Shown piece after piece: positions 32,168 to 46,081 of a stretch of 64,000 nucleotides of DNA (positions within the stretch are counted from its first letter, which is position 1; the number at the start of each line of letters is the position of its first letter). The notes beneath the pieces are model-generated. The model did no database searches and was not told the origin of the DNA. It saw only the letters and a list, made by a program, of their open reading frames with translations. Both the position numbers and the translations under genes were made by a program. The stretch is taken from positions 68,805,230-68,869,229 of the forward strand of contig OX578136.1 of assembly GCA_951213105.1 (NCBI GenBank), in the 5' to 3' direction. Source of the stretch: Amaurobius ferox (taxonomy: Eukaryota > Arthropoda > Arachnida > Araneae > Amaurobiidae).

Positions 32168-32698
32168 TGTGAAACTTACTTTAAAGCAACTTTTAATAAA
32201 TTATTGCAGCAAAATATTGGTAACTGATTGAATGGATGCTTGAGGTTAAAAGCCGGTTTTCAAAAGTTTATGAAAGTATGGAAATTGCCATTTAAGATAT
32301 CAAAATCTTTCGCATGTGCTACAGGTGAAAGAAATAAAAATGGACTCAGAATGATGAAGTACCCCGAAGATGTAATAAATAGTTTATATGTGAAGTCATG
32401 CCTGTTATGTAAACATGGAGGTAACCTTACTGCAGATAGGTAGCCTATGACATAAGATACTGAAAGTGAGACTATGACGCTATCTTAATTCGTATCACTT
32501 TATTTGAATTTTTATTTGAAATATCACAATATCACGCAACTCGGAGTGTCACTTTCATTTTGTTAACATTTCAAGTATTCAAAATATTTAAAGCTTCTTC
32601 CAACAAAAGCTGGAACATTTCTTGCGCATGTTTTTTTTATTACTTATAGGTCAGAATGCCCGTGGGTCTAACTAGTAAGTAATAAACAAAAACCACTT
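32168..32698. other. DNA upstream of the histone-like gene
   Basis: Contains the presumed minus-strand promoter, with ATTGG at 32216-32220. A 71-codon plus ORF (32228-32443) has no recognisable domain and is not called. Confidence 0.4.
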
Positions 32699-33604
<906 letters not shown>

Positions 33605-33650
33605 TATACACACACACACACACGTATATATATATATATATATATATTAA
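33605..33650. repeat. TA(CA)n(TA)n microsatellite, right flank of the transposon
   Basis: tatacacacacacacacacg then (TA)11. It mirrors the left flank of the inserted element. Confidence 0.95.
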
Positions 33651-33689
33651 TTAGAAGGATAGAGTAATGACCAATACCAAGTAATTACG

Positions 33690-34010
33690 AAATATCAAAA
33701 CAATAAAATCATCGAAGCAGTTACACCACGGCTACCATGCCGAAAAAAGAAATGAACAGCAGTGGCTTAATTTAGAGGTTAATTAGACTAGATTCTTCAT
33801 CAGGTCTGAGCATCTAAGATCTAACCTTAATTAACCCAAATAAATGCTAGCTTCAGATATGCCAATAGTAAGTTACTATAAATGCCATAACACACTATAA
33901 GCATTAATAAAGAAAATAATATTAAGAAATGAAGTATTACCATGATCCATGAGGCAGAAACCCTGTATACACGTGTTGTGAAGGCGAGCAGTTGTAACTG
34001 AATGAATAAG
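33690..34010 (-). repeat. Dispersed repeat F, copy 2 (inverted)
   Basis: Reverse complement aligns with 15494-15815, including 'catggtagccgtggtgtaac' versus 'catggtgcctatgttataac', and 'gttaattaaggttagatctt'. Confidence 0.55.
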
Positions 34011-34089
34011 CTGAGATGCATCCTGGAGAAGGAGGAGAAGAAAATAAACCAAGGAATCAGAGGGGATATACACACACACTATATATATA

Positions 34090-35361
34090 CGAGGATCACA
34101 CTAAAATTTTTGAGACAGGGACAGACGATATGCGCTAGAAAAAAATTATTGGTCGGATATTTAAATTTGAACTCTTTTATGTCCGCAGACGATAATTGGT
34201 GGTAACAATTATAATTTAACTATCGTAGAATACATTTTGAAAGAAAAGAAAATGGAGTTGATGTGAGAGCATTATCGAGCTATAATTTTCTATGATTTTA
34301 AAGTGAGGCTAAATCAAGGAGAATGTCTTCAACGTCTACAATTAGCATATGGAAATGATGCTCCATCTCGTGCCACTGTATTCAGGTGGTTTACAGAGTT
34401 TAGAAGAGGTCCAAATTCTCTCCTGGATGAAAAGCACACAGGAAGACCTTTGCCAGCTGTAGTCCCAGAAAATGTGTCGGCCATTCAAAAAGTGTTAATC
34501 GATGATAATCGCTGTACCTAACAAATGATACAGAAGGAACTTAACATTGGATCTGCAGCTATACATTAAATTATTTATGAAGAACTACATATGAAACAAT
34601 TAGTTTGTCGTTGGGTCCCTCATAATTTAACAGAACTCCAAAAAGCGGAGCATGTCAGAATCAGTAAAGAAACTCTAAAATTACTTAATGATGGGGGACA
34701 CCGCATTATTTCTAAAATCATAACTGGTGATGAAACGTACATCACCAGTCTCCGTTTCTTGAAGTTTCAACACGTCAAGAAAGTAAAGTATGGGTCTTTG
34801 AAGATAACACCAAACCAACAATGGTGAAAAGACAACGATCAATGGAAAAAGTGATCTATACCGTGTTTTTCAGAAGTACAGGTCTGGTCAAAGTCATAAA
34901 GCTAAAGGGACAGAAGACAGTTACAGCTAACTGGTGCATCACTAAGTGTCTTCCAGAAATTCTTCAGGAAGTGAATGTTAGGGGACTCATGGCTCACCAT
35001 GACAATGCATCTTCTCATTCAGCAAGAATGACAATCGAATTTCTTGAACAAAAACATATTAAAGTGGTAGAACATCCACCCTATTCTCCTGATCTTGCTA
35101 TGTATAACTTTTGGCTACTTTGTAATCTAAAAAAATTACGTAGGCGTCGTTTTTATTTCAAAGATGAGATTGACGAGGCTATAAAAGCATATTTTTAATC
35201 GATTCCAAGAAATGGATGGCTTGAATCATTTAATCTTTGGAAAATTCGCCTACAAATGTGCATTGATGTTGGAGGGGATTATTTTGAACACTCCTAAGAG
35301 TTGGTAAGTTTAACTTGTACCACTTAGTCGTATCTCAAAAATGTCAGTGTGACCAACCTTG
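34090..35361 (+). mobile_element. mariner-type transposon with both TIRs
   Basis: TA at 34088-34089 and 35362-35363. The left end reads CGAGGATCACACTAAAATTT; the right end, reverse-complemented, reads CAAGGTTGGTCACACTGACA, continuing in 'tttttgaga' on both sides. The left end seems to have lost a few bases. The length of 1272 bp is typical of mariner. Confidence 0.9.
34252..35297 (+). pseudogene. mariner transposase, inactivated
   Basis: Mariner (DD34D) transposase, about 345 residues when intact. From the ATG at 34252 the frame shows a TGA at codon 5, then the HTH (RLNQGECLQRL, ATVFRWFTEF), and stops at 34519-34521 and 34567-34569. The first catalytic region ITGDETYI is followed by a frameshift near 34760-34810. 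The frame of MVKRQRS, AHHDNASSH and YSPDLAMYNFWLL then runs to a stop at 35196-35198, with a recognisable tail (SIPRN.WL..FNLWKIRLQMCI) to 35297. The third catalytic Asp, expected before FWLL, is Asn. Four stops, one frameshift and the lost catalytic residue make it dead. Confidence 0.95.
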
Positions 35362-35439
35362 TAAACTAGAAATATTAAATGTTACTATAATGTTCTTAAT
35401 GGGCTAACTGTTCTTAATTTTTGTATATACCGTCACTAA

Positions 35440-35756
35440 GGCGATGCGAAAGGGTAGGATAACTGAGGGACATGATGGCCATATTTTCATCCTTTCATTT
35501 AGGAATTTGGAATTTAACGAACTCAAGGTGGACAGGTAAACGCACAATGGAACTATATTTCAGTAACATATTAAATTGTAAGCATTGTAAGGAATACTAA
35601 ATTGTAAAGGGTAGGAAGGGATGGACTGACCGAACTGCATGATCACTGTATCTCTAGAACCGTACAAATCTTGCAAATGCTTCAATCCCGCCTTTGGAAT
35701 TTTGACCTCATCACCTTTTACTTATCCTATTTATCATAGGGAAAGTAAAATATTAA
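35440..35756 (-). mobile_element. Possible Helentron-like 5' end, diverged
   Basis: Reverse complement starts ACTTTCCCTATGATAAATAG then GATAAGTAAAA, a hairpin of the same form as family A and B 5' ends. No (GTCY)n tract follows, so the assignment is weak. Confidence 0.35.
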
Positions 35757-36974
35757 AATGTAAGTTTTTCAAGTTAATATTATTGTACAATTTTATAAAC
35801 TGCTTCTCAAACTCCAACCTTCTGAGAATACATAATATGCAGATCACGAAAATAACATTTAATAGTTTTTTTTTAAATAAAACTTTTACAACTTCTAATA
35901 ACGCAGCATTTAAACTAATCCTATTAAACATGAACAAATATACTTAATCCAGACGATCATTTTTATGATAATCCTTTTATAAAAGCACGTTGCTAAGATT
36001 TTAATTCGCATACTTAGTAATTATAATAAAAGCATAAGATGCAGTTTTTGTGCAAAATGTTGCATGAGCAGATTTTCTGTTTTTTTGTTATTACATGCGT
36101 CTTGAGATTCTACTAATTATAAAAACTTTTATTTCGTAAAATATAGGTACATTATATACGATACAAACGAATTACTAAAATATGTTCCTCCGTTTAAGAG
36201 TTTAAAACACAAAAAGATCTGGAGTGCTACAATCCACTTATTTTTATACATTTATGTTCCATATACGTTCTAGCTCCACGTATGGGGTAATTGTTATCAG
36301 AATGAAAAAAAGAATCATGTAACTTTTTAAAAAGATTTTGTTTATCAGTTAACCATTTAGTTTTATTTTTTTGAAATGTTTCTCAATTACTTTAAAGTTC
36401 ATCTTAAGTTGGCGACAGCACAGTGACGCAGAGAAATAGAATGCATTTGACTGATTGGCTTTAATATCTTCTTCTATATATTTTTAGTTGCGTTTTGCGT
36501 GGGCAAAATGGCTAAATGTGACACTTACACTAGAGTGAAACGAAAAAACTTTTTTTCTTGCAAACTTTTTGTAATAGGGGAAAAATATTCTTCCTGGTAT
36601 TAGATGCATTCATGCAAAATTTGAATGCTTTTGATTAGTATCTTTAGATGCCACAAGAGCGCTAAAAATTGATAAAGTGTGAAAACGTAGGCGGTGGCTC
36701 CAGTTCGATGAAGCCGAAATAGTTTTGAGTGAATAATATTTTGATATTTTGTAAAATAAGACTCAAGTAAAGTTCAATAAGTTTCTTCGATTTTTTCAGA
36801 CTCATTTGTTTCGTTTACAGGCTTTCACAGCTCTACAATTTACTCGACAACTGTTTATAGCTAGCTAACACTTTTAGTTTTTGCCCCTATTCTGGAAACT
36901 CCGACTATAGACTTCACATAAAATATCCAATTATTTTACAAACTTGCTTTACGGTATTTAAATTAAACTTGTAC
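35757..36974. other. AT-rich intergenic DNA
   Basis: No gene recognised; the 102-codon ORF at 35639-35947 overlaps the diverged repeat and has no domain. Confidence 0.5.
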
Positions 36975-36989
36975 ACTATATCTGACGAG

Positions 36990-37278
36990 GGCGCGGTAGC
37001 CCATTGGTTAGCGCGCTGGAGTTGCACTCGGTAGGCCCGGGTTCGATTCCAGCCACTGCCAAAACTGCCGCCGTGTTCATGCGGAGTACGATCACGTTAA
37101 ACATGTGGTTCCGAAAGTCCTTCCGAGAGGTTGGTGGTAGGGGAAGGAGGGTACGGTCCCTGTGGATGCCTTCCCCACTGGGTTCCGGTCTAAATTGGGT
37201 GGCACTTCCCGACCGTCCAAACAGTTACCTTACACCTTTCTGGTAGGTCGGACGGTCTGGGTTTCAACAACAACAACA
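36990..37278 (+). repeat. Full-length tRNA-derived CAAC-tailed SINE with target-site duplication
   Basis: A box TAGCCCATTGG (36997-37007) and B box GGTTCGATTCC (37040-37050). The body contains 'gcggagtacgatcacgttaa', 'gagaggttggtggtagggga' and 'ggtcggacggtctgggtt', with a (CAA)n tail. The 15-bp duplication ACTATATCTGACGAG lies at 36975-36989 and 37279-37293. It would be transcribed by Pol III and moved by a LINE in trans. Confidence 0.95.
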
Positions 37279-37293
37279 ACTATATCTGACGAG

Positions 37294-37631
37294 ATTTTAC
37301 ATTCAAGTCAATTTATAAACTTGCCTGTCGGCACATGAATACTTACTTGAATACGTATATTTCCATCTATTCGATTCAATCCTCACCAATCTTTAAACAT
37401 GTTTAGAATCCACAAGTTCATCTAGCTTTCTAATTTTTTTACAACAGAACAAAATATCTTATGCTTCTGCACCGATACTTGAGACAGGAGTAAGCAAACT
37501 GATTGAGCTGCAACACCCGCGACATTTTAAATATTGCAGAATACCTTTAGAAAACCCCGGTTAAAATGCGAAAATATCGAAATTATAGCCACAATACTTC
37601 GAAAATTAAGAGCTCGTTCCAAAATCTTTCT
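37294..37631. other. Intergenic DNA
   Basis: Nothing recognised. Confidence 0.4.
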
Positions 37632-37755
37632 GTATATATACTTGTAGTTTAATTATATACACTTGTAGTTTAATTATATACACTTGTAGTTTAATTATAT
37701 ATACTTGTAGTTTAATTATATACACTTGTAGTCTAATTATATAAACTTGCATATA
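37632..37755. repeat. 21-bp tandem repeat, about 6 copies
   Basis: The phrase 'cttgtagtttaattatata' recurs at 37640, 37661, 37683, 37704, 37725 and (degenerate) 37746, spacing 21-22 bp. Confidence 0.9.
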
Positions 37756-37773
37756 CACATAGACATAAGTACA

Positions 37774-38575
37774 CAGGGTGTCCCAAAAAGATTGAAACGC
37801 CCTTTAATTCTTTACCTGTTGGAGATAAGTGGGCAATGTAAAATGCAAAAATGTTGAAAGTAAGGTAGGAAATAAGACTACGTTAATGAAATAGTCCTCC
37901 CATTAATTTTCAAAATGTTACACTTTTTAAATTTTTATACGACTTCCTCAGACAAATTTGGCCAATCAGAAAATTTTATTTTTAATGTAACATCATTAAA
38001 AAACCCCGCATATCTGTTTCTTTAAAATTGAGCGAGTTATATTTAATTGAAAATTAAACATTGTGAATGGGGACCATATATCAAATTAGAAATGTAAATT
38101 TGTGACATATCACAAAAGGGATAAAATTGGATGATAATACATAGGATACCCAACCGAGTAGTGAGTATCACTGCTTTATATGATCTCTGCCTGTGTAATG
38201 CTTTATTTAGATGCATTTCAGATAAAAATTTTGACACATATTAACGTATTTTTGATCTAAACAATTTTTATCGTCAATTTGTTTATGATCCCTATTTTCA
38301 CTGATGAAACAGCCTTTCACATGGTATGGAAAAGTGGCATAAGTCAGATTTTTTCCTTTATCATAATTTAGTTGATTTTAAAGATGCAGATATACGGTTT
38401 TTTTAATGATCTTGTTGCATTAAAAATAAAAATTTTCTGATTTACCAAATTTGTCTAAGGGGGTCGTATAAAAATTTAAAAAGTGTAACGTTTTGAAAAT
38501 TAATGGGAGGACTATCTCATTAATGTATTCTTATTTCCCACCTTGCTTTCAACATTTTTGCAATTTACATTTAAT
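37774..38575. mobile_element. Fold-back element (MITE-like) with ~200-bp inverted arms
   Basis: The left arm begins CAGGGTGTCCCAAAAAGATT, an end type common to Tc1/mariner-related elements. Sequence at about 37875-38035 ('agtcctcccattaattttca', 'cacttttt', 'gacaaatttgg') is repeated inverted at about 38385-38535. The right arm has lost its outermost ~80 bp. The interior is AT-rich and non-coding. Confidence 0.85.
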
Positions 38576-39136
38576 TAGTCTCTCATTTTGAGTGTAAGTT
38601 CCTTAATTTTGGGGAAATTAAGGCTACTATATTACCCTATTTACATGATGTCTAATTATCAATATTTAGCGACTGGCAACTGTATGTTCTTTGACATTCA
38701 AGCTCTGTATTCGAGGTTGTTGTGGTTTTCCTAGATCGATATTCCGTTACTTACAGTATCCGTTTTCGTCAATGGCTATTCTATCTTTATTTAGTACACC
38801 TAGCCAGCACACATTGTTCTCTTCATATAACTATCAATCTTACAACCATGCATCACTTAATAACACTCTTAAATTTAAAACTTGCAATTCTAATAGATGG
38901 ACAACGTGTCCGCTTGTTAATCGTAACCAGATCAATATTAGCAATAATTTAGCCCTATGTAAAATTTATAATTGCATTTACAAAATTACATTAAAATGTC
39001 TTCATTGCATTTGATAAGTGTCCTCAATGCATCTAATAAGCTTCCTCACGGCATCTTATACGTGTCCTCAATGCGTCTGATCAGTGTTTATAAAAGTGGT
39101 GATGCTCGAATTAATAATATATGAGTATCAGAAGCG
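38576..39136. other. AT-rich intergenic DNA
   Basis: Short repeated 'cctcaatgcatctaataagc'-type phrases near 39005-39085. No gene; two overlapping ORFs (38691-39014) have no domain. Confidence 0.45.
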
Positions 39137-39360
39137 TCACGCATTCGCCACTACGATTATCCCCTGGAACAGACTAGGCATGTCGCGCACTTCGTCAGCA
39201 GCGGCCCAAATTCTGACGAGGAGTCCCTGTTCAGAATCAAGGGGAGTTCCATAGACGAGACTGTTGAGATTCCCCCACAAAAAGAAGTCAAGACCCGGCA
39301 GATCGGCGATCGTGGGGGCCAAGCTATGGGCAGTCCTCGCCTAATCCATTGGCCCTGTAA
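39137..39360 (-). pseudogene. Transposase C-terminal fragment (same family as 33108-33398)
   Basis: The minus frame reads ..LAPTIADLPGLDFFLWGNLNSLVY, then GTPLDSEQGLLVRIWAAADEV, matching the 33.1 kb remnant (LDLNPLDFFFWAHIKSLVY / ETPVDFIENLVARTVVAAD). About 60-70 codons only; no TIRs seen. Confidence 0.75.
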
Positions 39361-39447
39361 CGCTCTTACGTTTCATTTCCACCAGGTACACTATGAAGAA
39401 AAATGCTTGGTTTGGTGTATACTACCACACTGTAAAGTTTAGCCCAT

Positions 39448-39785
<338 letters not shown>

Positions 39786-39797
39786 ATTAAAATAATA

Positions 39798-41026
39798 ACA
39801 AGAAAGATCAATCATGCTTAAAGCACTGATTATGAAACACTTTCCAACTTCAATGCAATTTTATTTAAAAAAGTCGAAAATGCAATACATTCCTCGGTAA
39901 TATTTTAAAACTTATCACGATACTACATTGATTTATTATATTTGAAAACTTAAACCTTCATTGAAAAAAATGAACTTCATTCAAAAGACGGCATTGAAAT
40001 ATAAATTGCTTGGTTTAAATATCTCTAAAATGCAATACATTCCACGGTAATATTTTTAAATCTATCATAATACTACGATAATTTATTATATTTGAAAACT
40101 TCATCGAAAACAACTGAAATTAATTCAAATGACGTCATAGAAAAAATAACACGCCTGGATCTCTCTATAAAAGCAGGATTTCATTCATAACTTTCTCCAT
40201 TTCATTCATCACAATAATATAATAATTTATTTTAATTAAAAATTAAGACCATGGAGCTACAATTCATAAACTTTATGCTTAAAACTTCATCGAAAAATAT
40301 CGTCCTTCTGTTTATAAAATCAATTAATATTTCATTCATATCAGCCATGCAGACTCCATGGACTGAATTATTTTGTGTTAAAGAAATACAGTAATTCTAA
40401 TACAACTTATTCTACATATTTTGCTGTTTACATTTTACATAGGTGAAAAATAGGCTTAATTGTAGAAATAATCAAATTTGAATGAGAATTTAAACTCAAA
40501 TATATTGTCATTGTGTTGTTTTAGTATGTAGATGCACAGAATTTAAGCAGAAATAAAGTAGTTTTAGGATGGATACAACACTCAATATGAATTAAAAAGA
40601 ACTTTAAAAAATCACGAATTTGAAACAAGATGGATGCCATATCTCATTTTGAAGTGGGTCATGTGATCGTTTCATATCATGGTCACGTGATCGTTTCATA
40701 TAAGATGTGTAATTATTATTTTAATTTTTATTTAAAAAACTACTGAATATATTTAGCTGAATTTTTTTTTATATATTTTATGGAACAATTTGACTATTAT
40801 CTAAAATTTTCGAAGCAATTTGTGAATTTTAAATCCGCTTAAAAAATGTTAGAAAAATTAGGTCCCATAGGGCTCAATGTATTTCATTTTTTCAACCCGT
40901 GTTCAATCCAAAACTAATTGTGTGATATTATTCATTTATATTCCCATAGGTCCTACAGACCGTCTGAACAACATACTAAAATTTCATTTTGATTAAGTCA
41001 TTTTTACAGCAGTTATCGTGCTAACG

Positions 41027-41080
<54 letters not shown>

Positions 41081-41124
41081 ATGAACAAAGTCATAAACAC
41101 TTTTCAACTTTGTTGTAAAGTGTT
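39798..41124 (-). mobile_element. Family C Helentron-like element, copy C1
   Basis: Read on the minus strand: 5' end AACACTTTACAACAAAGTTG returning to AAAGTGTT (hairpin), then a perfect (GTCT)n at plus 41027-41081, then 'cgttagcac', core, then AAGTTGGAAAGTGTTTC (inverted copy of the 5' end). The 3' hairpin TGCTT-TAAGCA follows, then 'gatctttcttgtt'. Architecture matches families A and B while the sequence differs. No ORF. Confidence 0.88.
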
Positions 41125-41519
41125 AAAAACGAAAGTGCATGACTGCAAATCAGTAAACACAGCATCAAACCTCGGATAATATAAAAACTTGTATTTAATA
41201 GCAGAAAGTAAAACGTAACGAAGGACTGGAAAACTAGGTCACGGAAAGGCCAGGAAAATAAAATAAATCAATGAATTGTATATCTGCCAGTAACGTCTTC
41301 AGGGGCACATTCTAAACAGATATACTAAAATCCGTTGTTTCTATGATTGCATAAAAACACGTGGTTAAAATTTTATGCAATCTGTGACCAACAAAGGAAT
41401 GAACGAAATTCACAGAGAAATGATCCAAGAAGACAAGATTCAACTTAAAATCATAAAATATCACATAATCATGAAAAATATAGCTCATAAATGCACAAAC
41501 ATGCAAAAAAGGGCAACTT

Positions 41520-41557
<38 letters not shown>

Positions 41558-42640
41558 TATATATTTATATATCGATTTGTTGCGATTAAGAAACATAAAC
41601 AGAACAACACAGTTACGAAATTTTTATATGTACAACTATATATAAATTGCTGAAATGCAGAACGTTAATTTTGGAGTATTAAATAAAATATAATTATTTT
41701 TCATGAAATATTATTTATTTTCAGAAATCTTTAAAATTATTATTCATCACTAAGCATTTTAAAATTCCAAAAATTACTGATTTACAGCATTTGTGAATTT
41801 CGTCCCCTTCCGAAGATTTGGTCATTTGTCATTCGTCATTCCTTATGTCACAGCCCAGAATAAATTTTTAGAGGAATTAACAATACACAGAAAGCCTTCG
41901 CATTATTGCAGTTAAAACTTGCTTGTTAATTTTGAGGTGTCAGCATACAGAAGTAAACAACTTGCACAGAGATGTTATATTGTGTTGTGTACACAGGATC
42001 CAGTGACGTTAAAGAATATATAGTGATGTCGGTGGAGTAAGACGAGAGTCGCACTTAACAAGATCCGTCCTTCTTGAGAGCCCAAGAACAAAATTTGTGC
42101 GCTTCTAATCCTCATGACATCATATGCACAGAACCAAGTTAAAATATTTAAGCTAGTTTCATACTCGAGACAACATCCTGATTTGTACAGAGTGCCGATG
42201 GAAAAATGTTATGCCCATCGCAGATTTTGTTACTCTGATTTGTAAAAGGGTATGGCAATATCAGGTTTCCGGTAGTTAACATTCCACTCCGACAAAGGTT
42301 AAGCGGGATAAAGAATTGGAGATGTGAATTTGGCTTTTGGCAGCCGAGAAATTGGGATGCTTTGAGGTAATTTTGTACGATCGGCCCCGTTGAAAGGGAC
42401 CCAGGTTTCTAAATTTTTATCTAGCAGGAGTGAGTGTTACGGTAACCTTTTTATTATCATTTCCTTAATTTGATTTATAGTACGATTTTTCTATTGACTA
42501 ACAATCTATTACGACCTCAGGCTTAAAGGGCCAGTCATGAGCTTTCCAGGCAAACTACGGATTCTACATCTACATGGGGATAGAATCAATGTTTATATTA
42601 GATTGGTCCATTCGAGTGCTTTTCCACAGAGTCGTGCATA
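41125..42640. other. Intergenic DNA with a short (TA)n at 41523-41556
   Basis: No gene recognised. From about 41980 the base composition is more balanced, but no ORF or domain was seen. Confidence 0.45.
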
Positions 42641-44039
42641 TCAAAGTGAGCAGAATATACGTAGACGAATCTACCCAGACCCGGACTGCCAACGACGGTA
42701 GACAGTGAAGCTGCAAGAGTCTCTGTGTGTAGTTCGATCCCGATGTATCCGGTTTTGCCTAAGGTAGAAATTATATCGAAATTAGTTTCTTGATGTCATA
42801 GTGGGAATGTATTTTTGGAGAATAAACGTGTTCTGGTCTCTTTTAGTAATCTGTGTATCCTTGGCTGTTAATAATTAGCATTTCACTATTTGGAGGTAAC
42901 GGTTTGAGTTGTGAGACTTTTAGAGTGCCGAATATTTTAACACGAGGTACTTCCCAATGGTATCCAAACAGGCCAAATACTTTACATTTGATGTAGCGAT
43001 TTGGAAAGTGAGGGATGTTATTTGTAAATGTATTAACGTACTAGCGGGCGCTTATTCAGGACGCGGGTAACGCCGGGTAATTCGTTCTAGTATATCTATA
43101 TGATTTATTTTCAACGCATTTTTATTCTTAAAATCCATACAAAGTTAGTTCTATTGATTTTACAATTGCACATGTAATTTCGAATTTGCATGAAAATTCA
43201 ATTACAGTTGGAAACCTTAAAGTGGAGTGCTCAAGTAGAATATTTGCAATTCGGCTGATTTCCAGATATAGTTGTCTCTAGAAAAAGTAATGGAATAGTT
43301 TAAAGAAATTGAGACAAAACAAAACCATGGAAGTAAATAAGTTACGCGAACAGAACATTTGAATAAATTTTATTTAGAATGAAAAAATCTTATCTTCTTT
43401 GATTTAGTTCCAATCTGTCTTCTCTGATTTAGTGATTTGCAATCTGTGCACAGTGTAAAACAGCAGTCAATATTCTTCTTGAGTATTTACTTTTATTTCT
43501 TACATTAGTTTAGAGAAAAATAAATAGCTTTTGGTAAAGGTTGTAGCTTTATATTAAAAAAAAAAACGTAGCTGCCGCTACTGCCGCACCCGCTATTTGA
43601 CAAATTTCGCGATTCTCACGTTTTTCCGTCTCATACTGAAAAAACTATAACATATAAAATTCGGTATATTTGTAGAGAAATGTTAGAGAAATACTCCGAA
43701 ATAAACTGTTTCTTGATTTAAACTGTAGTTTAAGAAATATATAATGTCAAAGTTAAAGCCAGAATATTTGAGTTGCGAATTTGCATCCTGGAGAGACTAA
43801 CACTAGCAAGACCACGATTTTTACAGGCATGCGCCTACATAGCCAAATTTTTGTAATTAGGTGCCTCTTTTCTTAACCTTTTGCTTACGAGTGGGACAGC
43901 GTCAATCGTAAACGAAGAACCAAAACGAAGAACATTGGCCTTCTTGGACGCCAATGTCCGCAAAAGGGGATCGAACTGTTTGGGATAGGGTATGTCAAAT
44001 ACCCTTCGAATAGAATTCGTTATGTATATAGAATTCGTT
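42641..44039. other. Intergenic DNA
   Basis: Near 42730-42750 the phrase 'agttcgatcccgatg' resembles a Pol III B box but has no supporting fold. Nothing else recognised. Confidence 0.4.
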
Positions 44040-44300
44040 ATGTATATGGAGTGATGAATCTGGTAGCATTATAGGAAACAATACGGGAGGCTTGGGTTTG
44101 ATTTATACGGAACGACTTTTTGAATAGTTTTGGAATAATATTCGTCGCGCTGTGTGTTGAAAAGTAATTCTAAAGAATTCCTTACGTGTATGGAGTGGCT
44201 ATCTGGTAGTATTGGCAGTGCAGTACTGGAGATTCCTGGTTCCATGTTTATATCACGAATACTGGTCGTTGTACTCGGAACGTGATTTCTCTATTTTACT
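44040..44300 (+). repeat. Two tRNA-like repeats in tandem
   Basis: 'tggagtgatgaatctggtagcatta' (44046) and 'tggagtggctatctggtagtattg' (44191) are each followed about 40 bp later by a B-box-like phrase (ggtttgattta; ggttccatgtt) and 'cggaacg'. They look like two degraded tRNA-derived SINE heads, same strand, about 145 bp apart. Confidence 0.5.
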
Positions 44301-44352
44301 GCATTAAGTTCATTCATATGTATATAAAAATATAAGAAATGAGACAATATTT

Positions 44353-44354
<2 letters not shown>

Positions 44355-44451
<97 letters not shown>

Positions 44452-44453
44452 TT
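44355..44453. repeat. (TA)n microsatellite
   Basis: About 98 bp of nearly pure TA. Confidence 0.97.
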
Positions 44454-44719
44454 CGATTAAGACGACCATTTACGATGCTAAGCACCATACGTTGTTAAAC
44501 AATGAAAAACTTATTAAAAATACTTATTTGCAACTAAATTTTTAAGAGAGCTAGTTTCTGAGTCTTTAACAGGCTTAAATACTAGTAGGAATATAAAAAG
44601 AATAATACATTAGATCTGATAATATTTTTTCCAGTGTATCATTTTGATAGCTGATATAGCATTGCTATAATTTGCTTTCTGATTTAACCATTACAAGTAT
44701 ATTTTGCCGAGTAATAAAT
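44454..44719. other. AT-rich spacer
   Basis: Nothing recognised. Confidence 0.4.
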
Positions 44720-44720
44720 T

Positions 44721-44790
<70 letters not shown>
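44720..44790. repeat. (TA)n microsatellite
   Basis: About 70 bp with one phase shift near 44731. Confidence 0.97.
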
Positions 44791-44793
<3 letters not shown>

Positions 44794-45158
44794 CAAGGGG
44801 ATTAGTACCTTAAGTACCTGCATTACATATATGATTTATATAAAAATACTTTCATCTTAATGTGTAGTTGCAAAATTTTTTTTCACCCATCTTTACAACA
44901 TGTAATTCTTATTCCATTTCTTAACTTATATATGGGACAGGGAAAAAGGGGTATTTTATACCAATTCAGTACCTGTTTTATTTATAATGTTTACTTATCA
45001 TGTTCCTTTTAAAATATTTAACAGCTTGTCGTATAATCTTTTTGATGTCACATTTACATTTCAGTCCACCTTCCTTTTACTTTTGCTATACAGAATATTT
45101 TCTAATAATGATCAACCTCAGGTATATGTAATACAAGTAAAATGAAAATCTTTCAATT
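44791..45158. other. AT-rich spacer
   Basis: Nothing recognised. Confidence 0.4.
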
Positions 45159-45200
45159 ATATATATATTATATATGCATATATATATATATATGTGTGTA

Positions 45201-45270
<70 letters not shown>
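45159..45270. repeat. (TA)n microsatellite with TG interruptions
   Basis: TA tract with tgtgtg interruption near 45193. Confidence 0.95.
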
Positions 45271-45274
<4 letters not shown>

Positions 45275-45384
45275 TATATGTGGCTAGGGAGTAACTTGAG
45301 GTTATGTTTATACGAATTCTAGTGCTTGGTTTCAACAATCTTAGTCTTTTCGCTTCCTAAAAAGATTTTCTTGGGCAAAATGAC

Positions 45385-45480
45385 CTAAATACGGAATGGA
45401 ACCGGCATCCGGGAGTGTGGCTTTGGCGTAGAACACGCTGAACCGGGGTGAGGGGATCACAACCCCCCTTGGCCAATTTT
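45385..45480 (+). repeat. GC-rich repeat I, copy 1
   Basis: 'ggcatccgggagtgt', 'ggcgtagaa', 'gctgaaccggggtgagggga' and 'tcacaacccccc' align with the reverse complement of 48055-48145. Much more GC-rich than its surroundings; class unknown. Confidence 0.6.
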
Positions 45481-45937
<457 letters not shown>

Positions 45938-46081
45938 GCTTTAGCAAAAAAAAAGAAGCACCATGAAGAAAGTGACTGTTTTTATTGAAATTAAATATGA
46001 GTACAGCTGATACACAGGTAATGAATTGATTACAAAATCAAGGCCGCAGGACAATGGTTAGCAATTCATTGGATTTTCTAT

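Noticed and set aside
31820..32227. 135-codon plus-strand ORF
   Set aside because: Antisense to the histone-fold frame; no domain, and the minus frame explains the open reading.
37040..37050. tRNA gene at the SINE head
   Set aside because: The promoter boxes belong to the SINE; no cloverleaf, and body, tail and target duplication identify a retroposon.
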